Made by a program: the position numbers and the translations under genes. From assembly GCF_052060035.1 (NCBI RefSeq), contig NZ_JBPOEA010000002.1:186001-250000 (forward strand): a stretch of 64,000 bases of DNA, read 5' to 3'. The notes below the pieces were generated by a model. That model saw only the letters and a list, made by a program, of their open reading frames with translations. It made no database searches and was not told where the DNA came from. The DNA comes from Fodinibius sp052060035. Lineage in GTDB: Bacteria > Bacteroidota > Rhodothermia > Balneolales > Balneolaceae. Shown here one piece after another: positions 47,263 through 53,842 of the stretch; position 1 is the first letter of the stretch; each line of letters begins with the position of its first letter.

Positions 47263-48225
47263 TTAATTTGCTTCAAAAATATAGCTTTGATCGCCGGTTT
47301 TTGAGAATGTTCCATTTAGTACAAGTTCAAGATCCTGCAGAGCCAATTCAAGATTATTCAGCGATAGCTGGCCGGAAAGAGAGTCGTCGGCAATAGATTT
47401 AGGCAACGTAATGGTGATATTGAACTGTTGCTCAAGTTCAGCAGTGATATCTTTTGCCGCTTTATTTTCAAAAATCAATTCACCATCGATCCAGTCGAAA
47501 TATTCATTGGGATTAGCTTCCTTGAATACCGTTACTTGTTTGTTACTGTTGATAGAGACGGATTGTCCCGGTGATAATACAATAGGCTTTTGTGTTTGGG
47601 CGGGGATTATTTCTATCGATCCCTCATCCAAAAAAACCTGCATTTGTTCACCCCATGAGCTCACCGAAAAGCGCGTACCTAAAACTGTGACTTTACCTAA
47701 TGCTGTTTCAACCTGAAAGGTACGGTCCGGCTCAGAGGTAACATCAAATATGGCTTCACCTTTGAGCCGATATTGGTGTGAAGTTGCGGATTTTTCAATT
47801 TCAAGTAGCGTAGAGTGGGGACGTAAAGTTACTGAGCTTCCATCACTAAGTGTTACCGTTTGTATAGCTGACTGCGACTGGGCAATTATTTGTGGTTGGT
47901 TGAGGTAATTCAGGTAGACAAAACTGAATATAGCACCAATAAGGAGTATAGCTGCAGAGGCCCATCGAATAGCTTTGGCACTAAACAGAGGTGTTACCTT
48001 TGCGCTCTGCGACTTGGATTGTGTTGCAGAAGCAATGCGATCCCAAACTTGCTTTTTGTCATCAGTGTCGATGGTGATATCACTGATCTTTTGTTTTTTA
48101 TAAGTCAGTAGCTGATCGATGAGCGGATCGTCAATGTCTGACAGTGGGCTGTTATCTGCCCGTTGATTACCCATTTGGCGTGCTAATTGCAGATTCGGGT
48201 CGTTATGTGGTAGTTGGTCGGTCAT
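47263..48225 (-). CDS. FecR-family anti-sigma factor
   Basis: 320 residues. Cytoplasmic N-terminal part (about 1-85), one membrane segment (WASAAILLIGAIFSFVYL) and a periplasmic FecR domain: VTLSDGSSVTLRPHSTLLEI, LKGEAIFDVTSEPDRTFQVE, VLGTRFSVSSWGEQMQVFL. It should hold the sigma factor encoded nearby and release it when the STN receptor is occupied. The C-terminal region FDWIDGELIFENKAAKDITA is the part that touches the STN domain in FecR. It starts 11 bp after the DUF5666 gene and ends three bases before the receptor. Confidence 0.94.
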   Translation of the reverse strand: MTDQLPHNDPNLQLARQMGNQRADNSPLSDIDDPLIDQLLTYKKQKISDITIDTDDKKQVWDRIASATQSKSQSAKVTPLFSAKAIRWASAAILLIGAIFSFVYLNYLNQPQIIAQSQSAIQTVTLSDGSSVTLRPHSTLLEIEKSATSHQYRLKGEAIFDVTSEPDRTFQVETALGKVTVLGTRFSVSSWGEQMQVFLDEGSIEIIPAQTQKPIVLSPGQSVSINSNKQVTVFKEANPNEYFDWIDGELIFENKAAKDITAELEQQFNITITLPKSIADDSLSGQLSLNNLELALQDLELVLNGTFSKTGDQSYIFEAN

Positions 48226-48236
48226 TAGATTATAGT

Positions 48237-49694
48237 TTAATCCTCCTCACTGTTGCCATCATCACTTTCTTGTTCTTCACCCTCAAACTCAACGGTTATT
48301 GCGCTGAGATCAATATCGGGGTTTTCAGTTTCTTCCAAAGCACTTCCGTCAGCTTCAACAAGCACGCCATTTTGCAACGCCTCGGCTACTTCTTGTAGGG
48401 TGATGTAGTCGCCTCCATCTTCAATATTTGTGTTTTCAGTTACTTGCACGACTACATTTTGAGCAAGCGTAAATGTTTGATTTGCAAGGTCAACGGAAGA
48501 AACCCATTCTTTGAATTCAATTTCTCCTTCAGTATCATCTTCATCATCTTCTCGTTCAAATTCAATTTCTTCGGCATAGAAACGATTATCATTGACATAT
48601 CCTTCCCCTTCGGCCCAGACAAAAGTGTTACGGTTAACCGCTTCTTGAACGGCATCTAAAGAAGTAAAGTCATCGTCATCAATTTCAGTATTTTCGGTAA
48701 GATAAATTGTTCGACCGTTCACAAGTGTTACAGACTGTTCACTTATGTTGACAGACTGGACGCGCCCTTCAAATTCTTCGTCCTGATCTTTGACATCTCC
48801 GTTGGTAAGATTAACCTGAAACCGTTTAAACAGGTTTTGGAATCGCAGCAGTGCGGTTCCGTCGCCACTCATCTCAACAGTACCGCGAAGCGTTTTTGAC
48901 GAGGAGTTGCCATTGGCGTTTTTTTGGATAGTCATCTCCCAGCTTAGCGTACCTGTTACGCCTCGGCTAAAATCGATCGGGCCGGTGGTGGGTTTTTCTA
49001 TCTCAATACTTAAAAAATTTATTTCCAGCTCATAATTTCGTTCAAGAACCTGGTTTTCGGCCGGTCTGTCGATTTGCATGTGCCCGTTGCTATTATGAAC
49101 GCCATCGATTGAGAGCACGGGCGTTGCATCAGAAACGCCATCAATAAGAAAAGTATCACTGCGAACAAAATAGGAGTTTTTGCGCGGGGTTAGGATTTCT
49201 CCTTCACGATTGCCGTTAAAGTTTATAGATTCAATACGTTCTGTCTCATTGTTAGGAGATTCGATCAACGTACCATTGCCATCTTTGAAAATATAATTAA
49301 GTGAATCAATGACCGTTTTGTTAAAAAGAGGGCGATTAACCTCTCGGCGGAAGGAAATGGTATGAATGCCCGTCTGTTGATCGTAGGAATAGTTGTAGTT
49401 TGTTTCTCCGCCGCGACCACTGCGATCATTCTGTGTAGTGGGTGTTCCGGTTTTATTTAGAGATGAGTTGAAGTTGGTGCTCGAAAAGTTTGTTAATGCA
49501 TCCGTTAAACTTAATAAAATACCGCTGTTGTCACTGGAAAGCGATTCCCCTAAAATTTCTCCCGCCGCCTGTAAGTCTTCCTGGGTGATGGTCTCACTAT
49601 TAGAACTACTCACATCATCGAGTGTGCAGCCCGCCGCAGCAACAAGAATAGCTAAGGTCGCTACAGTAATTAAAAATGTATGGTAGATTTTCAT
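48237..49694 (-). CDS. DUF5666-type acidic lipoprotein
   Basis: 485 residues. Lipoprotein signal FLITVATLAILVAAAGC. The C-terminal half has two DUF5666-like OB-fold repeats: EFEGRVQSVNISEQSVTLVN with TIYLTENTEIDDD, and EFKEWVSSVDLANQTFTLAQ with VVQVTENTNIEDG. It is very rich in Asp/Glu. It sits between the sigma gene and FecR, an unusual place for a lipoprotein gene. The motif TTAGGGGTACCCCC lies about 65 bp before its ATG, so it is probably the first gene of a sigma-dependent unit with FecR and the receptor. Confidence 0.82.
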   Translation of the reverse strand: MKIYHTFLITVATLAILVAAAGCTLDDVSSSNSETITQEDLQAAGEILGESLSSDNSGILLSLTDALTNFSSTNFNSSLNKTGTPTTQNDRSGRGGETNYNYSYDQQTGIHTISFRREVNRPLFNKTVIDSLNYIFKDGNGTLIESPNNETERIESINFNGNREGEILTPRKNSYFVRSDTFLIDGVSDATPVLSIDGVHNSNGHMQIDRPAENQVLERNYELEINFLSIEIEKPTTGPIDFSRGVTGTLSWEMTIQKNANGNSSSKTLRGTVEMSGDGTALLRFQNLFKRFQVNLTNGDVKDQDEEFEGRVQSVNISEQSVTLVNGRTIYLTENTEIDDDDFTSLDAVQEAVNRNTFVWAEGEGYVNDNRFYAEEIEFEREDDEDDTEGEIEFKEWVSSVDLANQTFTLAQNVVVQVTENTNIEDGGDYITLQEVAEALQNGVLVEADGSALEETENPDIDLSAITVEFEGEEQESDDGNSEED

Positions 49695-49741
49695 CTTGGA
49701 ATAATGTGTAGAGTTAATAGTATATCAGGCTTTCAGTTATA

Positions 49742-49771
49742 GTACACATCGGGATGGGGGGTACCCCTAAT
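49742..49771 (-). promoter_or_regulatory. Candidate ECF-sigma promoter, site A
   Basis: On the minus strand: TTAGGGGTACCCCCC, then about 6 bp, then ATGTGTA. It ends about 50 bases before the DUF5666 start and overlaps the stop codon of the sigma gene. The same arrangement occurs once more at 51351-51380 before the other lipoprotein gene. The spacing fits a -35 (GGGGTA) and -10 (TGTGTA) of an ECF promoter. Confidence 0.65.
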
Positions 49772-50363
49772 AGTTAACGAAATTTTGAAGATATTTGCGC
49801 ATATCTTTGAGTGCTAATCCCATATGGTTTTCAATTGTTTTAGGGCTTACTTCTAATGTCTCGGCCGCTTCTTTGTAGGTAAAATCCTCAATAAAACAGA
49901 GTTGAAATACTGCACTACGCTTTTTAGGCATTTCTTCAATGGCTTGATTGATTGCGCTTTTTAAATCACTGGCTCTCGCAGAATCTTCGGGAGTGTGAGA
50001 AGTATGTTGTTCCGGAACAGTTTCTTCGATATCAAACTTCTTGTTATCCCGATGGTGATTCAGCATTCGCGTATAAGCAATTTGAAAAATATATGCCCGC
50101 AAGGATTTTTGTGGATCTATATTTTTGCGGTGTTCCCAGATATAGATGAACGCTTTTTGAATGAGATCTTTGGCAGCTTCCCGGGAAGTGTTTTTGCTTA
50201 CTAAAAAACGAAATAGGGAGTCGTAGTGAAGGTCATAAAAATCTTTGAATGCATCATGATCGCCCGCTTTTATTTGTGAGGCAATTTTATTTTCATCTTC
50301 CACTTTGGTTGAAGCAGTGGCCAATGCAAATAGAACAAGTTGTATACTTGCGGGATCAATCAT
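49767..50363 (-). CDS. FecI-like ECF RNA polymerase sigma factor
   Basis: 198 residues from the ATG at 50363. An upstream ATG at 50453 lies directly on the T-run of the preceding gene's terminator and would add 30 non-homologous residues, so it is unlikely. Region 2: DAFKDFYDLHYDSLFRFLVS and AKDLIQKAFIYIWEHRKNI. Region 4: MPKKRSAVFQLCFIEDFTYK and EAAETLEVSPKTIENHMGLA, a helix-turn-helix for the -35. It belongs to the sigma group controlled by FecR anti-sigmas; the FecR and STN receptor are two and three genes downstream. Confidence 0.93.
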   Translation of the reverse strand: MIDPASIQLVLFALATASTKVEDENKIASQIKAGDHDAFKDFYDLHYDSLFRFLVSKNTSREAAKDLIQKAFIYIWEHRKNIDPQKSLRAYIFQIAYTRMLNHHRDNKKFDIEETVPEQHTSHTPEDSARASDLKSAINQAIEEMPKKRSAVFQLCFIEDFTYKEAAETLEVSPKTIENHMGLALKDMRKYLQNFVNY

Positions 50364-50453
50364 GAGCAAAAAGTTAAAACGAAGAATTCCTTCAAAAGTA
50401 CGAACTCTTAAGCTTTCTTTTGGCAAAAAGTTTGTTGTTAGTAATAAGATCAT

Positions 50454-50485
50454 AAAAAAAGGGCAAACCTGTAGAAGGCTTGCCC
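50454..50485 (-). terminator. Terminator of the Asp-rich lipoprotein gene
   Basis: Minus strand: GGGCAAGCCT, loop TCTAC, AGGTTTGCCC (one G-U), then seven T. It lies 40 bp after the lipoprotein stop and just before the alternative start of the sigma gene, and separates the two transcripts. Confidence 0.88.
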
Positions 50486-50524
50486 CTCAGTTAATTAGAG
50501 ATGTACTATCTTTGACGTTGTTGA

Positions 50525-51298
50525 CTAATCATCGTCATTATTACTGTCGTCATTGTTGCTATCATCGTTGTCGTCATCGTCATCTTCATCATCACCATTG
50601 TCGTCATCATCATGATCTTCTTCTACATCAAATGATTTTTCGATATTCTCTTCAATTTGCTCCCAATTAGCAGAATCTGTGGGGTCCAGATCATTCCCTG
50701 ACGAATCTTTAAACCAGCCGGTTGGATCTATATTAATTGCAATAGAGGGAGAAGAGCTGTCATTAATTTCTAATGGAGGATTGAATTCCAATTCGATTTC
50801 AAAATCTTCATCGGAGCGATACATGAAGTCTTCACCATTATAAACGCCCTTAATTACGATAGAATAGCCATCGTCATCGCCGGATTCATTAATAAAATCC
50901 GGATCATTTACATTAGTGTCATCGTCGTGTTCAATTTCCATTTCGAACTCATCATAGACACCGGCCGGTACATTCGCTGTAGAAAGTTCGATTTCACTGC
51001 CGTCGAGCGGTAGGTCCACAACAAAGTCATTCACCTCAAAATCGAGGGAATCTTCATCCATGGCGCTTTCCAGCTCGAGCTCATCAACCAACAGTTTAAT
51101 TTGTGTTAGCGAATCTACTGATTGTGTAGTAGGGGATGATGAGAGTTGCTTTGCAGCAGTTGATGAGTTCGTGTTTAACTTCATTTTTACGGCCACCTGT
51201 TTTTCGCCGCCTGAACTGGAATCAGAAACGCTGCAGCTTACTGCAAATAATAATGTTGGTGCTAAAACAAGTAGTGAAAGTCTGTTACGTAAATTCAT
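50525..51298 (-). CDS. DUF4382-like lipoprotein with an Asp/Asn tail
   Basis: 257 residues. Lipoprotein signal LSLLVLAPTLLFAVSC. The middle has the alternating strands of DUF4382-type beta-sandwiches (LTQIKLLVDELELESAM, ELSTANVPAGVYDEFEMEIE); the family call is moderate. The last 30 residues are nearly all Asp and Asn, encoded by a GAT/GAC/AAT-rich low-complexity stretch. Such tails bind cations or stay hydrated in salt. It carries the same promoter-like motif as the DUF5666 gene 55-80 bases before its ATG, and its own terminator follows. It may be a second target of the sigma factor. Confidence 0.75.
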   Translation of the reverse strand: MNLRNRLSLLVLAPTLLFAVSCSVSDSSSGGEKQVAVKMKLNTNSSTAAKQLSSSPTTQSVDSLTQIKLLVDELELESAMDEDSLDFEVNDFVVDLPLDGSEIELSTANVPAGVYDEFEMEIEHDDDTNVNDPDFINESGDDDGYSIVIKGVYNGEDFMYRSDEDFEIELEFNPPLEINDSSSPSIAINIDPTGWFKDSSGNDLDPTDSANWEQIEENIEKSFDVEEDHDDDDNGDDEDDDDDNDDSNNDDSNNDDD

Positions 51299-51350
51299 AA
51301 TGATATCTCTTTTTTGTGGGATTTTTTTAATGCATTCAACTTCTGTTGGT

Positions 51351-51380
51351 TATACACATACCCTATGGGGGTACCCCTAA
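51351..51380 (-). promoter_or_regulatory. Candidate ECF-sigma promoter, site B
   Basis: Minus strand: TTAGGGGTACCCCCAT, then AGGGT, then ATGTGTATA. It ends about 53 bases before the Asp-rich lipoprotein start, nearly the same distance as site A from its gene. Outside the motif the two upstream regions are not alike, so the match is not from a recent duplication. Confidence 0.65.
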
Positions 51381-51521
51381 TTCTTTTTGAGAAAATTATT
51401 AAGAAACATTAATGAAACTTATATCAATATTTAAAGTTCCGATTTGTAACAACGGAGTTGAATGATACTCTTGTTAACGAAAACAAAAGTTATAAGAATT
51501 ATTGATCTACACACGGCTTCT

Positions 51522-51884
51522 ATGGAAACTAAAAAAGTGTTAATCGTTGAGGATGAGATGATTATTGCGATGCTAATTGAACGAATGGTTACCAATATGG
51601 GTCATCAGGTTATTGACAAAGTATCCTCTGGGGAAGATGCTATAAATAAAGCATTAGAACATAGCCCCGATCTTATTTTAATGGATATTCGTTTAAAAGG
51701 AGAGATTGACGGAATAGATGCTATGTGTAAAATTCAAGAAAAGATGAAAATTCCGGTGATCTACATATCCGGTAATTCTGATTTGGCACACCTTGAAAAA
51801 ATAGAAATGACTGACTATATCGATTTTCTTTCAAAGCCTATCACTCAATCTGATTTAAGCAAATCGTTTAATGTTGCGTCATAA
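51522..51884 (+). CDS. Single-domain response regulator (CheY-like receiver)
   Basis: 120 residues from the ATG at 51522; an in-frame ATG at 51462 would add 20 residues before the conserved KKVLIVEDEM start. The receiver fold is complete: acidic pair in VEDE, the phospho-acceptor Asp in LILMDIR, Ser/Thr position in VIYISGNS, and the Lys in FLSKPI. There is no output domain and no histidine kinase in the window, so it must act through a partner elsewhere. It is divergent from the Asp-rich lipoprotein. Confidence 0.92.
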   Translation: METKKVLIVEDEMIIAMLIERMVTNMGHQVIDKVSSGEDAINKALEHSPDLILMDIRLKGEIDGIDAMCKIQEKMKIPVIYISGNSDLAHLEKIEMTDYIDFLSKPITQSDLSKSFNVAS

Positions 51885-52000
51885 CTTTTAAGTATACCTT
51901 CTTAGTCATTTCATGATCCAAAAGCACAGCTGATTTCTTATAACTCTTTTTATTTACAGGATAAGAAGGCCGGTTTAAGATATTAACTTGTAGCATCCTC

Positions 52001-52033
52001 AAAGTCCGCTTTTATTCGGTGGGCTTTTCTTTG
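52001..52033 (+). terminator. Probable terminator after the response regulator
   Basis: A hairpin AAAGTCCGC / GTGGGCTTT (two G-U pairs) with a TTTTATTCG loop is followed by TCTTTG. The T-run is short, so it may be weak. It lies about 115 bp after the stop. Confidence 0.5.
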
Positions 52034-52138
52034 TTGAGGGGTTGACTGAAAACAAAAATATGCTTGTAATTTTGGCAGAACATTCACAAGTTCATAGCCG
52101 TTTAAATCAGATCTAAATAACGCATTACAAGTAGTGAT

Positions 52139-53065
52139 ATGCCGGAGATAAAGCTCCCTGAAGTAGAATTAAATATCTATACGCCCAAAGATCCTGTTGA
52201 AGTGCCAATAGTAGAAAATAGGATTTGTACCAAGGAAAGTAGCCCTAATTTTGTCCGTCATGTTACCTTTGATATTTCGGGCACCGAGTTGGAAGGTCAT
52301 GTTCGCGTAGGACAATCAATTGGGATATTACCACCCGGTAAAAATGAGAAGGGACGTGATTATAAGTTGCGACTTTATTCGGTGGCTTCTCCAACCAAAG
52401 GAGAAGGCGGTAAGTCGCACCTGATATCTACGACTGTTAAGCGGACGATTGAAGAGTTTGATAATAACGAGCTGTACTTGGGCGTGTGCTCTAATTATTT
52501 GGCAGATCTTGAGCCTGGCGACAAAGTTAAGATGACGGGACCCAGCGGCCGCCGTTTTTTGCTGCCTGAAAATGCTACTGATTTCAACTATGTGTTTTTT
52601 GCAACGGGCACCGGTATTGCGCCCTACCGGGGAATGATTCAAGAACTGTTTGATAACGGTTTTGAAAATGAACTTGTGTTAGTATTCGGTTGCGCTTATC
52701 GCACCGATTTGCTGTATGCCGATTATTTTGAGTCGCTTGATGAGAAGCATGAAAATTTTCATTACCTGCCGCGGGTATCACGGGAAGATCGCCGCGCTGA
52801 CGGGTCTAAAAAATATGTTCAAACTACACTTTGGGATGATGCCGAGCTGCTGGATCCCATCATGGAGCAAGAAAATACGCTCATGTATATTTGTGGACTA
52901 AAAGGAATGGAAAGCGGCATATACCGTTCGCTTGCTAAAAAAGGATTAACGCAGTATCTGGATGTCCGGGAGCCGGCCTCTGGCAAAACACCGGATGAAT
53001 GGGACGAAAGAGATCTTAAGAGATACGTTAAATCTTCTGCTCGTACTTTTGTTGAAGTTTATTAA
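52139..53065 (+). CDS. Ferredoxin-NADP+ reductase-like flavoprotein, plant type
   Basis: 308 residues. FAD-binding block KLRLYSVASPT (RxYS) and NADP-binding blocks FATGTGIAPYRGMI, LVFGCAYRTDLLYADY and LMYICGLKGMESG. The chain ends in VEVY, the same last residues as chloroplast FNR, where the terminal Tyr stacks on the flavin. It probably moves electrons between NADPH and ferredoxin or flavodoxin. No ferredoxin gene is next to it. The start has no Shine-Dalgarno. Confidence 0.88.
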   Translation: MPEIKLPEVELNIYTPKDPVEVPIVENRICTKESSPNFVRHVTFDISGTELEGHVRVGQSIGILPPGKNEKGRDYKLRLYSVASPTKGEGGKSHLISTTVKRTIEEFDNNELYLGVCSNYLADLEPGDKVKMTGPSGRRFLLPENATDFNYVFFATGTGIAPYRGMIQELFDNGFENELVLVFGCAYRTDLLYADYFESLDEKHENFHYLPRVSREDRRADGSKKYVQTTLWDDAELLDPIMEQENTLMYICGLKGMESGIYRSLAKKGLTQYLDVREPASGKTPDEWDERDLKRYVKSSARTFVEVY

Positions 53066-53099
53066 TAGGCCATAATTTTGTTTATCAGTTATAACCTGC

Positions 53100-53675
53100 T
53101 CAGTTGGTATCAGCTATATTGGTAGCTCCACCTGATACAATATACTTCATCACGTCAGAAGAATTGTAATCAATGGGAGTTACGTTTTGGGCAGGTACCA
53201 GAAATAAGTTGCCTGAAAAGTTATAAGAGTGGGGACAATAGACGGCAACCATATCCTCAATATCCAAGGCACTGAGGTTTTTCTGCGTTACAAAACCAAT
53301 TCGCTTGGCTTCAATGCCGCCAAAATCAATAATTACCGGTTTATTAAAGCGTTTTTTATCCCCAACAAACGCTTCGGTAAGTTCCTTTAGAGAGGTGTAA
53401 ATAATTTTGATTAGCGGAACCTTTTTCATGAACCCTTCAAAGTAGGTCACGATAGGACGAGTAATGGCTCTGGAAAAGACATAACCAATGGCCGAAATCC
53501 CGAAGAAAACGGTGACGATGCCCAAGCCGGGAATATCGATATTAAGCCATTCAAAAAGCAGATCGTTAAAAAAATTGTTCGACCATCTGATGGCCGCATA
53601 AATAACATAAATGGTCGCTCCAATTGGAAATACAAGTAATAACCCACGCAGAAAATTATTGATAATGGGACGCAT
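53100..53675 (-). CDS. DUF502 family membrane protein
   Basis: 191 residues from the ATG at 53675; the longer frame begins at a TTG and adds an unconserved stretch. Two N-terminal membrane segments (NNFLRGLLLVFPIGATIYVI and GIVTVFFGISAIGYVFSRAI) precede the DUF502 soluble part with PLIKIIYTSLKELTEAFVGD and KRIGFVTQ. Function unknown; related to COG2928 proteins. It converges on the FNR gene and is divergent from alaS. Confidence 0.88.
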   Translation of the reverse strand: MRPIINNFLRGLLLVFPIGATIYVIYAAIRWSNNFFNDLLFEWLNIDIPGLGIVTVFFGISAIGYVFSRAITRPIVTYFEGFMKKVPLIKIIYTSLKELTEAFVGDKKRFNKPVIIDFGGIEAKRIGFVTQKNLSALDIEDMVAVYCPHSYNFSGNLFLVPAQNVTPIDYNSSDVMKYIVSGGATNIADTN

Positions 53676-53842
53676 AACGGTAAATATTTGGTTGATTAGA
53701 AGAATGCATGAACAAAATCTATAATCATAATTAATAGTGTGCAAAAGAACTGTAATTTCAACCGGTTTTTAAGATGAGTTCAACACTATTTTTTGCTATT
53801 TTCAACGGTCTGAATAATCTACAATTTAGGTAAATAAAACTG

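Noticed and set aside
50363..50453. Longer N-terminus of the sigma factor
   Set aside because: The upstream ATG lies against the T-run of a terminator and the added residues have no sigma homology.
50305..50670. His-rich plus-strand ORF of 121 residues
   Set aside because: The His run is the antisense of the Asp/Asn tail codons of the lipoprotein gene.
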